Part shown: one piece after another, positions 9,892-21,885 of the stretch
Layout: the number at the start of each line of letters is the position of its first letter
Position numbering within the stretch: the stretch's first letter is position 1
DNA from: Leptoclinus maculatus
Lineage: Eukaryota > Chordata > Actinopteri > Perciformes > Stichaeidae
Assembly (NCBI GenBank): GCA_032191485.1
Contig: JAVDOI010000119.1
Coordinates: forward strand, 62,001-126,000
Length of the DNA: 64,000 nt
Reading direction: 5' to 3'
Notes under the pieces: generated by a model
Database searches by the model: none
What the model saw: only the letters and a program-made list of their open reading frames with translations
Told to the model about the DNA's origin: nothing
Program-made: the position numbers and the translations under genes

Positions 9892-12800
9892 TCACGCTTT
9901 GATGCAGAGTATAGCATCCAGGAGGCTGTCCGTGTGTCTGACGTGTACCGTCGTGAACCCGTGGCTCTTCAAAAGCAGGCCGTACTCCGTCGCGCTCCTC
10001 TGGCTCCCCTCGCTCATGCTGAGGGCCTGCAGCAGGCCGCGCTGAGGGCCGCCTCGGTCTTCATCCAGGAAGATCTCACTCAGCAGGAGTCCGCTGCCTG
10101 GCAGCGTGGTGGAAGAGCATGATTTGTACGCAGGTATACAACTTTAGAGACCACAACAGTGGTGGTTTTTGCCACTTCCTTTGCTTAAGGCAAAGAATAA
10201 CGATCAAGAGGGGGAACAAAAATGCCATCAAGTTGGTATTTTGGCTTCTTGTTTTATACGTCACAAAACACCACCGACAGTTTACAGCAGCACTTCAACT
10301 GAGAACTAAGAGACACACTACACAGCAGCTAATCTCACTGTAGATACGATTTTAATCAGATTGTGGCCACTTACTAAGTTGCTACAGTCTCAAAAGTTTC
10401 ACTAGCACATGACTGAGATTCTTATATTAAACATTGTTTGGTCAACATGTAGTCAAAATTAAAAGAAACTTGGAGAATTTTACCTGGCGAGCACGCATCT
10501 GCGATTTTACTCAGCAGAACGTGCACGTTCTCATCAGGCCAGTCATGGAGAATCCTCGCAAGGACGTACAAGTCTGCTTTGGGCAGCTCGTCTTTAAAGA
10601 AGTCTCCTGTTCACGCAGAGAGGAGAAAGACATGAGCTACAGTCAGAGTGAGGGAGATATCTGTGATATCTGAGACAGCAGCAGCCAGCTCTCTGTCATT
10701 GAACGGACTGGATTTTCACACACACACACACACACACACACGGACCTCCTACAAATGACACCCTGTTGTCTGTGTGCAGAGGATGGAAATGGTCACTCAT
10801 CTCAACCACTGCTGGCAAGTCAAACACTGTCACAGACAACCCGGGATGGGCTTTGGTAAACTCATAGGCCATGGCACCAGTGCATCCTGGGAAAAAAAGA
10901 TAATAAAATAATGGTTTATTACTCTCTGGCACACTTTTTAAATGATTTTTTAAAGCTTTCCGTTCTCCTCCTTACCTCCGAGGTCGCAGGCAGTTTTAAA
11001 CCTGGAGAGGTCGAAGGCTGTTGCTACAGCTGGTCCTGTAACTTTAGCAATGCTGTGCATGGCATTCATGAATCTCAGCTGGACTTCTTGACTGTTGTAG
11101 AAAGTATCCTTTCAATAGAAACAAATGACATGGAATCTTTAAAATATGATCCTTTTTATTTGCCCCCCCCCCCCCCGGTGAATCCATCGGAGGCTAAACT
11201 CATCTCAATCACCTGAAACACATCCGTGGACGTCTTGCCAAAAGCCTTCTCGCGCTGGTTGGCCCCCTCCCGCACGGCGCTCTCAAGGTGGGAGAAGAGA
11301 GGCCACACGGTGTCGTTACAATGCTGGATGTAGCCGCGCAGCGAGCAGGGAGCGTCCGTCAGCAGAAAGCGAGAGGCCAGGTCTGTGTTCTCGAACACCG
11401 GCTTCTTGCACGCTGTGAGTAGAGACGCCACAAAACATGTAAGAGGTTCATTTCAAGTTGAGTTTTGAACGCTATCTCTTTAAGAGACCAGCTCGGACTC
11501 ACTTCTCTCTTTGCTCCTCAACAGTCCCAGAGACACACAGGCCTCCAGCAGGCACTGGGTGCCCTTCACAGAGGCTTTGATCTCCTGGGACACCTGCGCT
11601 GCATCCAGCCCTGGCCGGCTTTGCAGCAGGTCAAACACACACATCTTGGACGCGGTAAACAGCGCCTGGAACATGTAGAGAGAGGTGGAATGGATACGGG
11701 AGTAAAGTGCAATGTTATCAATGTGAATGCATGTGATTTGAGAGTGCCTTGTGCTTGCAGATCAAGAAACACATGCAAAATGATAAAATAAATAAATAAA
11801 TAGTCCTGCACATAACCCTCCATGAAATCACAACTCGTCCTTTCTACACTTTTACGTACAGATTAACCAAATCAGATGCATATTAACTGGTGACTTTGAG
11901 GGTGAACTGTCCCTTTAAGTTGAGCTAATGTACGCGTATTAAAGTGGTATCAATCTTTAATGTAACTCTTAGCAAGAGAATAAGTGTATTTTCCCTAATG
12001 TCTTCCTTTAAAAAGGGACAGTTCACCCCCAAATCACAAATACATATTTCACCCCTTACCTGTAGTGCTATTTATCAATCTACATTGTTTCCTCAGATAA
12101 TCCACTCAACAGGCCTTAAAGTATTTTATTTACAATAACAATCATTCAGTTATATGTCACTAAAAAAAACATAGAGCTTTAATATTACAAGAATACACAG
12201 TTTATCTGTATTTATACCTTTGAGGCTTTGAATCCATCCATCAGATCGACGATTCGCTGCAAGTCTTCTTTTTCCGCCTCTCTGTCCTCCTGCTCTGTCA
12301 CATTGAGCTCCATCACCTGCCCTCTGCTGGTCATCAGCGGTGATGTGTTCTCAGAGTCTCTGAGATTAGCCTCTCTACCCTCCGTGTGTTCAGACAGGCT
12401 GTTCACCAACGTCCAACAACTCCCATCCGCTTCATTTGCACTGCCTTTCCTGTCCACCTAGAAATGGGAGACCGTTACTTTATAGATAACGACAGTAAAA
12501 AAAAGTCTGTGCTCAACTAACCTCATGGAGGGGAGCGGCTGAGGAGTTCGGTCTGGAGCCGGACGTGGGGTTGTGTTTGGCGGGAGAGCTGGGACTGTGG
12601 CTGGACTGAGCTGACAGTTTGGGGGGGGGCTGAGTGAGCACAGAGGTGGCGTGAGTGCCGTTGTGGCTCGGCCGGACGGACGCGCTCTGTTGGTCCGAGG
12701 AGGAAGCGGACCGGTTGTAAATACGGTCCAGCTGTTTGCAGAAGTGGTTAAGGGGGAAACCCACAACATTGAGGAAGTCTCCGTAGACGTACTCCACCAG

Positions 12801-15128
12801 CATCCCGCCGAGAGCCTGGATACCGTAGCCTCCAGCCTTGTCCCTGACACACACACATATACACTCAGATTAACACACACACACACACACACACACACAG
12901 GGCTATATGTGTGATGACTCAATCCAACCCGGGCCAAGATATTTTTACTTTTTGCTGACACATTCCATGTCAAACAGGACAAAGCAAACACAGCTCACAC
13001 TAAACTCACGCACCAAAGTCCAAAAAAGCAGCAGCTTCGTAAATGCAACGTGCACCAAATGACCTCCATTGAGCATGCGTGGTTATGTTACTGCACAAAG
13101 AGAAATCAGCCGTGGTTAAACATTTGAAAGTTCAATAGTTTCCTACTCACATGGGTTCACCGCTATTGATGTACTCCCACAGCATATCATCGGAGAGATC
13201 AGCAAACTTCACCTTTGTTTCTTCGTAGAACTCAATCAACTGGTAATAGACTTCTTCGTCTGGGGGGGGGGGGGGAGGGTTAATTACATTTATTTTTGTA
13301 TAGCCCAAAATCACAAATTTGCCTCAGAGGGCTTTACAATCTGTACACATACGTCATCCTCACATCGGAACAGGAAAAACTCCCCCAAAAACCCTTTTAA
13401 CGGGGAGAAAACCCTCCGGGAGAGCAACAGAGGAGAGATCCCTCCATCAGGTGTCACGTGTACAGAATGAACATAACAGAGTTATGAAATGAAATGCTAC
13501 TGTCCACTACAATTGACCAGTAAAGGCCTCCCATATACAGCATATTTAGCAAACTGGCATTAAATCCTACAGTACATGAATGTATAACTTTGCCTCACAG
13601 ATATTCTTGCTGGGCATTTAAGAACTAGAAGATACAAAAAGTACCTAAACTGTTTTAACGGGTGTGCTTCATCAAATTTCGACAGAAAACAACCTGAAAG
13701 TGGAGCTGTTATCAAGCAGTGACTTACTCTCTTTCTCATGGCAGAGGACGATAGCGACGCCAGTGAAGACGCTGTGCTCTTTACCGCTCAAGCTGGAAGA
13801 GAAAGATAAAGAGGGAAACGTAATGATACATTCACACTAACGATAACTCACGTACAAACGTAAACCACACTCACCGTGACAGCATCCTGTAAGCATCATC
13901 TTTGTCCGCTGGCTTCTCCAGAATCATGCCATCTACAGACTGTGGAAATGAAAAATCAATCAATGAGTTAATAATGAAAAAGAATGTAAAAAGAGAGTAA
14001 GCCGATCAAATACTGTAAAGCTTTCCTCCTCTCACCACAATAGTGTCTGCTCCGATTACTATGTCTGGAGTCTTCAGGTGCTTCTGAAGCAAACAAGCAA
14101 CATGTTATCAAGAAGTCATTCGAGGGGATAATACATGCTGCCGTACAACAAGGAGCTTAACTCACAAAGGGCATCCTCCTGGCCACCTCCAGGGCCTTCT
14201 GTTTGGCCGTCTCCACAGCATACTCATGAGGCGCTTTGAAAAGTCCCTTGTCGAGAGTTTCTTTGAACCAGGACGGTACCACCTCAAACCGTAAGCCCTG
14301 CGATGAAGTGACAAAAGAAACCACAAAGTTGTACCCCAAACCACGCTGGATTTCTGAGGTCGACATCTGACTCACTCTTATACATAAAAAGAACTGTGAC
14401 TAAGATGTTTACTGTGTGAGACATTTAATATCTGAATTACGTTCCCCAGCTTAGTCCTCCCCCATTTTTTGTTTTTTTTACGACATCATTTTGTTGTAGT
14501 TCTTCCTTTCATTTCATTCATAATGAACGTTGTTTTGGTCTGTATTAAAGAGCTTTTCTGCATGTTTTACTTGGGTTTTTTTCAACAGCATGTAAAGAGT
14601 CTTTGAAAAGCGCTATGTTGTATCATTATTATTATCATTATTATATTTTACAGTTAAAAAAAAGATCAGTGCTCTCTGGTGGAAAACATATCCAACGGCA
14701 ACATTGTTTCCAAAATACCCTGAACACATCTTCTAAGTTAACTATGAAGCCATTATGATTATGTTCATTATGATTGACAGCATTATCATCAGATATGACA
14801 AAGTAAGAGATGTGAGATGTTCTGCAGATGCACCTAAATGTGTTTACTACGTGTCATTAGCTGTCATGTGATCGTATGCATCATATAAGTTACAGTGTAA
14901 CTTATATGATGCATACGATCACATGACAGCTCTCTAATTGCTGGGGCATTTGCTCAACATGTGTTCACAATAAAATGTGCATTAGTTGATATACATATAT
15001 AGCATTCCTATGAGTTTAACCAGAGGGCAACATACCGCATTGTTCAGAATCTCCAGTCTCCGAGGAGAAGCACTTGCCAGCACAACCAGTTTACCGGCGA
15101 GCTTGGAAATGACAGGGTTCAGCACCAT
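9892..15128 (-). CDS. asmtl: Asmtl: Maf-like nucleotide pyrophosphatase fused to a methyltransferase-like domain
   Basis: Fourteen coding exons (minus): 15036-15128, 14166-14297, 14036-14083, 13875-13939, 13728-13792, 13151-13259, 12522-12843, 12218-12457, 11503-11665, 11213-11412, 10976-11108, 10746-10886, 10484-10606, 9892-10097. They total 2,040 nt, 679 aa, against about 621 in human ASMTL. The ATG has context ACCACCATGG and follows a splice acceptor, so exon 1 (near 21.2 kb) is non-coding. Residues 1 to about 215 are the Maf domain: SASPRRLEIL near 19, IGADTIV 85-91, SGKEHSVFTG near 114, GGYGIQALGG 175-184. Residues about 215-340 form a Ser/Pro-rich then acidic linker. The C-terminal half is the HIOMT/ASMT-like domain, with the SAM-binding DLGGCTGA near 520 and HDWPDENV near 595. 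In the family the Maf part hydrolyses non-canonical nucleotides; methyltransferase activity is unproven. Synteny with p2ry8 agrees. Confidence 0.95.
11870..12045. repeat. Inverted pair of GGGACAGTTCACCC repeats in an asmtl intron
   Basis: The phrase AAAGGGACAGTTCACCC occurs on the minus strand near 11900-11917 and on the plus strand near 12014-12030, about 100 bp apart, with the CTTTAA ends facing each other. AGGGACAGTTCACCC is a frequent teleost element terminus, often next to TTAA. The pair lies in the intron between asmtl exons 11503-11665 and 12218-12457. Confidence 0.55.
12855..12900. repeat. CA microsatellites in asmtl introns
   Basis: A CA-rich run lies directly upstream, in gene orientation, of the 12843 acceptor, so it forms part of that polypyrimidine/TG-rich tract. 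A second CA run at 10715-10742 abuts the donor of exon 10746-10886. Confidence 0.85.
13275..13460. repeat. Degenerate retroposon-like interspersed repeat
   Basis: Wording such as GAGGGCTTTACAATCTGTAC, CATCGGAACAGGAAAAACTC and GGAGAGCAACAGAGGAGAGA matches a repeat I know to be abundant in teleost genomes. It lies in the asmtl intron between 13259 and 13728, next to a G run. The class is uncertain. Confidence 0.6.
14859..14931. repeat. Perfect 73-bp palindrome (36-bp arms, 1-nt spacer)
   Basis: The left arm 14859-14894 starts AGCTGTCATGTGATCGTATG and the right arm 14896-14931 is its exact reverse complement, with one G between. It is intronic in asmtl (between coding exons 1 and 2). As RNA it would form one uninterrupted 36-bp hairpin with almost no loop; as DNA it could extrude a cruciform. 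Confidence 0.95.
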
Positions 15129-15250
15129 GGTGGTGTTCTCGTTTAACCGCCCTACGGTGATAAACACAGTTGAACATTTTAGATCTAGATCTAGTCTATG
15201 TAAGGAGGCAGCAATAACGAGTCAGGCCACTGCAGATGTTCAGTCATGCA

Positions 15251-17456
15251 CAGTCAGGAGGACAGGTCCAAACAGTGACTAGTTAATGAATCAGGAGGAC
15301 AGGTCCAAACAGTGACTGGTTAATGAATCAGGAGGACAGGTCCAAACAGTGACTAGTTAATGAATCAGGAGGACAGGTCCAAACAGTGACTAGTTAATGA
15401 ATCAGGAGGACAGGTCCAAACAGTGACTAGTTAATGAATCAGGAGGACAGGTCCAAACAGTGACTAGTTAATGAATCAGGAGGACAGGTCCAAACAGTGA
15501 CTGGTTAATGAATCAGGAGGACAGGTCCAAACAGTGACTAGTTAAAGAATCAGGAGGACAGGTCCAAACAGTGACTAGTTAATGAATCAGGAGGACAGGT
15601 CCAAACAGTGACTAGTTAATGAATCAGGAGGACAGGTCCAAACAGTGACTAGTTAATGAATCAGGAGGACAGGTCCAAACAGTGACTAGTTAATGAATCA
15701 GGAGGACAGGTCCAAACAGTGACTGGTTAATGAATCAGGAGGACAGGTCCAAACAGTGACTAGTTAATGAATCAGGAGGACAGGTCCAAACAGTGACTAG
15801 TTAATGAATCAGGAGGACAGGTCCAAACAGTGACTAGTTAATGAATCAGGAGGACAGGTCCAAACAGTGACTGGTTAATGAATCAGGAGGACAGGTCCAA
15901 ACAGTGACTAGTTAATGAATCAGGAGGACAGGTCCAAACAGTGACTAGTTAATGAATCAGGAGGACAGGTCCAAACAGTGACTAGTTAATGAATCAGGAG
16001 GACAGGTCCAAACAGTGACTGGTTAATGAATCAGGAGGACAGGTCCAAACAGTGACTGGTTAATGAATCAGGAGGACAGGTCCAAACAGTGACTAGTTAA
16101 TGAATCAGGAGGACAGGTCCAAACAGTGACTGGTTAATGAATCAGGAGGACAGGTCCAAACAGTGACTAGTTAATGAATCAGGAGGACAGGTCCAAACAG
16201 TGACTGGTTAATGAATCAGGAGGACAGGTCCAAACAGTGACTGGTTAATGAATCAGGAGGACAGGTCCAAACAGTGACTAGTTAATGAATCAGGAGGACA
16301 GGTCCAAACAGTGACTGGTTAATGAATCAGGAGGACAGGTCCAAACAGTGACTGGTTAATGAATCAGGAGGACAGGTCCAAACAGTGACTGGTTAATGAA
16401 TCAGGAGGACAGGTCCAAACAGTGACTAGTTAATGAATCAGGAGGACAGGTCCAAACAGTGACTGGTTAATGAATCAGGAGGACAGGTCCAAACAGTGAC
16501 TAGTTAATGAATCAGGAGGACAGGTCCAAACAGTGACTGGTTAATGAATCAGGAGGACAGGTCCAAACAGTGACTAGTTAATGAATCAGGAGGACAGGTC
16601 CAAACAGTGACTAGTTAATGAATCAGGAGGACAGGTCCAAACAGTGACTAGTTAATGAATCAGGAGGACAGGTCCAAACAGTGACTGGTTAATGAATCAG
16701 GAGGACAGGTCCAAACAGTGACTAGTTAAAGAATCAGGAGGACAGGTCCAAACAGTGACTAGTTAATGAATCAGGAGGACAGGTCCAAACAGTGACTAGT
16801 TAATGAGTCAGGAGGACAGGTCCAAACAGTGACTGGTTAATGAATCAGGAGGACAGGTCCAAACAGTGACTGGTTAATGAATCAGGAGGACAGGTCCAAA
16901 CAGTGACTGGTTAATGAATCAGGAGGACAGGTCCAAACAGTGACTGGTTAATGAATCAGGAGGACAGGTCCAAACAGTGACTAGTTAAAGAATCAGGAGG
17001 ACAGGTCCAAACAGTGACTAGTTAATGAATCAGGAGGACAGGTCCAAACAGTGACTGGTTAATGAATCAGGAGGACAGGTCCAAACAGTGACTGGTTAAT
17101 GAATCAGGAGGACAGGTCCAAACAGTGACTAGTTAATGAATCAGGAGGACAGGTCCAAACAGTGACTAGTTAATGAATCAGGAGGACAGGTCCAAACAGT
17201 GACTGGTTAATGAATCAGGAGGACAGGTCCAAACAGTGACTAGTTAATGAATCAGGAGGACAGGTCCAAACAGTGACTGGTTAATGAATCAGGAGGACAG
17301 GTCCAAACAGTGACTAGTTAATGAATCAGGAGGACAGGTCCAAACAGTGACTGGTTAATGAATCAGGAGGACAGGTCCAAACAGTGACTAGTTAATGAAT
17401 CAGGAGGACAGGTCCAAACAGTGACTGGTTAATGAATCAGGAGGACAGGTCCAAAC
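15251..17456. repeat. 37-bp minisatellite, left part (asmtl intron 1)
   Basis: About 60 head-to-tail units containing GGACAGGTCCAAACAGTGAC then TA/GGTTAATGAATCAG. Units differ mainly at one site (GACTAGTT or GACTGGTT) and occasionally TTAATG/TTAAAG. The array is interrupted at 17457 by a transposon and resumes at 18378. It lies in the intron between the non-coding first exon and the ATG-bearing exon of asmtl. Confidence 0.98.
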
Positions 17457-18377
17457 TAGGGTTGTCACGATACCAAAATTATGACTTCGATACGATACCT
17501 GCCATAATATCATGATACCCGATACTTACGATACGATACCAGAATTCGATACAATACCACAAATATGATATGATACCACAAATACGATACGATACTGGTA
17601 TATTTATCTATAATAGTAATAAATAAAACATCTGTATGGTTCCCTTTTTTACCAGCTTGTTCCTGCCCAGCTTTTTGAACACTTAACTAAAAATAAAAAG
17701 AATTAGCTCAAGATCCACCCTCAGGCTCCACCAGCATGTAGCCATTTTGCATCAATTGTGTGTCATTTAGTACACTTTTGTGTGCATTGTGACCTCATGA
17801 TCATATAGGCTTGTCGTCAAACTAGGCTAAGGCTACTCGTGTTAGGCTGTATATGGGTGGGCTTGGTTCATGTTTATAATCACATTTGCTTAACTGTCGT
17901 TCTTTGAACTCTTTGAAAAGTTCGGGGTGTCTGTCTGAAAGGTGCTTTGCCATGTTTGACGTGTTGCCTCCCTTGGTCTGTGTGGCTTTGAAACAAGTTT
18001 TGCAGACGGGTCTCTGTATGTCAGTGGGCTTTCCTTCACTGTCTGCAATGTAGCCAAAGTACTTCCAGATTTCACTTCTGGCATCTTTTTTTCCAACAAG
18101 CCGAGGACGGTCGGCAAAAGCTCCTGCACTTGATGCCATGTCTCCCCTGATCGCTCGCTGTGAGTGAGCGCTGCCTGTTGCGTGTGTGAGCGCTGGGCAG
18201 CCCCGCCCCCTTGCAGTCAATGCGTGCAGGCAGCATGGCAGGGAGCGGAACAGTCAGTGCGCTCTGATCGCGCGCTATTTTAATGAGGTATCGATACTAA
18301 AAATATGCAAAATCGTATCGTTTTCAACGTACGGGTACCGCGGTACCTTTTTAGTATCGATACACCGTGCAACATTA
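17457..18377. mobile_element. Non-autonomous hAT element with BED-finger remnant
   Basis: A 921-bp insertion flanked by a perfect 8-bp duplication GTCCAAAC, the hAT hallmark. The ends are imperfect inverted repeats (TAGGGTTGTCACGATAC against TAATGTTGCACGGTGTATC read inward). The interior repeats GATACGATACC words. A minus-strand ORF at 17822-18220 encodes a BED-type zinc finger (CKTCF, then HLSDRH) with a typical SEIWKYF lead-in but no transposase core. The best start is probably the MASSAG methionine near 18139. It is probably a deletion derivative of a ZBED-like hAT transposon. Confidence 0.9.
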
Positions 18378-20478
18378 GTCCAAACAGTGACTAGTTAATG
18401 AATCAGGAGGACAGGTCCAAACAGTGACTAGTTAATGAATCAGGAGGACAGGTCCAAACAGTGACTAGTTAATGAATCAGGAGGACAGGTCCAAACAGTG
18501 ACTAGTTAATGAATCAGGAGGACAGGTCCAAACAGTGACTGGTTAATGAATCAGGAGGACAGGTCCAAACAGTGACTGGTTAATGAATCAGGAGGACAGG
18601 TCCAAACAGTGACTAGTTAATGAATCAGGAGGACAGGTCCAAACAGTGACTGGTTAATGAATCAGGAGGACAGGTCCAAACAGTGACTGGTTAATGAATC
18701 AGGAGGACAGGTCCAAACAGTGACTAGTTAAAGAATCAGGAGGACAGGTCCAAACAGTGACTAGTTAATGAATCAGGAGGACAGGTCCAAACAGTGACTA
18801 GTTAATGAATCAGGAGGACAGGTCCAAACAGTGACTAGTTAAAGAATCAGGAGGACAGGTCCAAACAGTGACTGGTTAATGAATCAGGAGGACAGGTCCA
18901 AACAGTGACTAGTTAATGAATCAGGAGGACAGGTCCAAACAGTGACTAGTTAATGAATCAGGAGGACAGGTCCAAACAGTGACTGGTTAATGAATCAGGA
19001 GGACAGGTCCAAACAGTGACTAGTTAATGAATCAGGAGGACAGGTCCAAACAGTGACTAGTTAATGAATCAGGAGGACAGGTCCAAACAGTGACTAGTTA
19101 ATGAATCAGGAGGACAGGTCCAAACAGTGACTGGTTAATGAATCAGGAGGACAGGTCCAAACAGTGACTAGTTAATGAATCAGGAGGACAGGTCCAAACA
19201 GTGACTGGTTAATGAATCAGGAGGACAGGTCCAAACAGTGACTAGTTAATGAATCAGGAGGACAGGTCCAAACAGTGACTGGTTAATGAATCAGGAGGAC
19301 AGGTCCAAACAGTGACTGGTTAATGAATCAGGAGGACAGGTCCAAACAGTGACTAGTTAATGAATCAGGAGGACAGGTCCAAACAGTGACTGGTTAATGA
19401 ATCAGGAGGACAGGTCCAAACAGTGACTGGTTAATGAATCAGGAGGACAGGTCCAAACAGTGACTAGTTAATGAATCAGGAGGACAGGTCCAAACAGTGA
19501 CTGGTTAATGAATCAGGAGGACAGGTCCAAACAGTGACTAGTTAATGAATCAGGAGGACAGGTCCAAACAGTGACTGGTTAATGAATCAGGAGGACAGGT
19601 CCAAACAGTGACTGGTTAATGAATCAGGAGGACAGGTCCAAACAGTGACTAGTTAATGAATCAGGAGGACAGGTCCAAACAGTGACTAGTTAATGAATCA
19701 GGAGGACAGGTCCAAACAGTGACTAGTTAATGAATCAGGAGGACAGGTCCAAACAGTGACTGGTTAATGAATCAGGAGGACAGGTCCAAACAGTGACTGG
19801 TTAATGAATCAGGAGGACAGGTCCAAACAGTGACTAGTTAATGAATCAGGAGGACAGGTCCAAACAGTGACTGGTTAATGAATCAGGAGGACAGGTCCAA
19901 ACAGTGACTGGTTAATGAATCAGGAGGACAGGTCCAAACAGTGACTAGTTAATGAATCAGGAGGACAGGTCCAAACAGTGACTGGTTAATGAATCAGGAG
20001 GACAGGTCCAAACAGTGACTGGTTAATGAATCAGGAGGACAGGTCCAAACAGTGACTAGTTAATGAATCAGGAGGACAGGTCCAAACAGTGACTGGTTAA
20101 TGAATCAGGAGGACAGGTCCAAACAGTGACTAGTTAATGAATCAGGAGGACAGGTCCAAACAGTGACTGGTTAATGAATCAGGAGGACAGGTCCAAACAG
20201 TGACTGGTTAATGAATCAGGAGGACAGGTCCAAACAGTGACTAGTTAATGAATCAGGAGGACAGGTCCAAACAGTGACTGGTTAATGAATCAGGAGGACA
20301 GGTCCAAACAGTGACTAGTTAATGAATCAGGAGGACAGGTCCAAACAGTGACTAGTTAATGAATCAGGAGGACAGGTCCAAACAGTGACTAGTTAATGAA
20401 TCAGGAGGACAGGTCCAAACAGTGACTAGTTAATGAATCAGGAGGACAGGTCCAAACAGTGACTAGTTAAAGAATCAG
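18378..20478. repeat. 37-bp minisatellite, right part (asmtl intron 1)
   Basis: Continuation of the same 37-bp array after the hAT insertion, about 57 further units with the same A/G variant site. The last unit ends TTAAAGAATCAG before unique sequence. Left and right parts together exceed 115 units. Confidence 0.98.
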
Positions 20479-21168
20479 TCAATCAATGATCAACTTTGAG
20501 AATCATTTAAGTAATTCATTAAGGACAAATAACAAACGTTCACTGGTCCCAGCTTCTCAAATGTGAGGCTTTGCTGCTTTAAATTATTTTCAATTGTATA
20601 TTTTAGGTTTTAGACAAAACAAGCATATCATATGATTATTTTAAACAGTATGGACTAATCAGTTATAAAAGCAGTGGTTAGTTGCAGCCCTAGCCCAATA
20701 TTTCTCAAACACACATACTAGAATAATTAATTGATAAAAAGACGACGAGCTGCTGTCTCACTGTGAAGACATGTCCGCTCACTGTGGCCTTAATTGTGCC
20801 ATTTCAACCAGGTTACAGCTTTTCCAGACAATGTAAAGTTAGTTAGTTAGTTATTGTGCCTGATTATTGTACATAATCAATATATGACTTCCATGGAAGG
20901 AGCCAAAGTTAACCACGTAACGTTACATGATACATAACGTCCCAAGCATATCCTAACAAGAGTTACTTACGACATGCATGGATAGTGCACAACTCTGCTA
21001 GCTATAGTTTTCCCTAATGTGTAAACTTGGTGTTGGCTAGCGGCTAATACGCAAATACGCGCGTTGTCATTCCAAAAGCGCGACCCGGTTGAATGCACAA
21101 AGTCATTACAAATAACACGTTTTAAGTTCTGACCGTTACGTTACTGTAGAAAGTACAGTATCGCTCAC
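20479..21168. other. asmtl intron 1, non-repetitive part
   Basis: AT-rich intronic sequence with no coding potential seen. It contains short TTAG repeats near 20840 and CpG-bearing sequence near 21050-21080. Confidence 0.6.
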
Positions 21169-21240
21169 CTGCTGATGTATTTCTTGCTCCAGTCAGGAAA
21201 CTGACACAGCTGCTTGCTAGCTGGTTACGACCATTAGGAC
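21169..21240 (-). other. asmtl: Probable non-coding first exon of asmtl
   Basis: The minus strand shows a donor CATCAGCAG/GTGAGCG at 21169, the nearest good donor upstream of the 15151 acceptor that precedes the ATG. The upstream limit is not defined. A CRE-like TGACGTA lies at about 21271 and CpGs cluster around 21240-21290, which fits a promoter. Confidence 0.5.
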
Positions 21241-21885
21241 ACTACCACCAACGTGACGGCGCATACGTGATGACGTATCAGAAAGTGGGCGGAACCACAA
21301 CTTGCACAGAGTAGTAGTAGTATGCAAGTACCATACCGCTACCTCCAACAGTATTAATACCAATAACAACAACAATGATGATGATAATAACAACAACAAC
21401 AATAGCATTTATTATACATCTATACAACATATAATGTACAGTAGTAGAGGAAGAAAACCACGTGAAAAAAAGAGGAACTTGAAGTTAAATTCAACACCAA
21501 TTCAACACAGTATTAAGGCATTTACAGAGATCATGTTAAAAACGTTACAACTTTCCATCAGAGAAGGCTTATATTTTTTCACATTTTATTTGTACATTCT
21601 ACATATTTCTGAATATGCCTGTGGCAGATTTATTTACCCATGATTTTAAAATACATTGGCTGCAATAAATGTTTCACATTTTAAGATAAGACATAAGTCA
21701 TCATCTAGGGAAATACAATAATAAGACTCAGCTGCTGTCCGTGTTCATATGGTGCACATAAAAAAACTGAACTTAAATGATTGAGAAATGTTAGATGCTG
21801 TAAGAGCTTGACAGACTACACTTCCTCTCACTTCCTTTGTCACGTCTCTCTTACTCTTTTTTTCTCTTTCTCTCATTCTGTCTCT
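21241..21885. other. Short intergenic space, asmtl 5' end to p2ry8 3' end
   Basis: Trinucleotide-like AAC/GAT repeats at about 21362-21405 are followed by AT-rich sequence with TTTATT words (AATAAA on minus) near 21585 and 21629 that could end p2ry8 transcripts. No gene seen. Confidence 0.5.

Noticed and set aside
17822..18220. BED zinc-finger ORF as a zbed1 gene (zbed1 is also a human PAR1 gene)
   Set aside because: It lies wholly inside an insertion with hAT ends and an 8-bp target duplication, and lacks the transposase-derived core of ZBED1. It is a transposon remnant.
15251..20478. CRISPR-like array
   Set aside because: Units are contiguous 37-bp repeats with no unique spacers, in a vertebrate intron.
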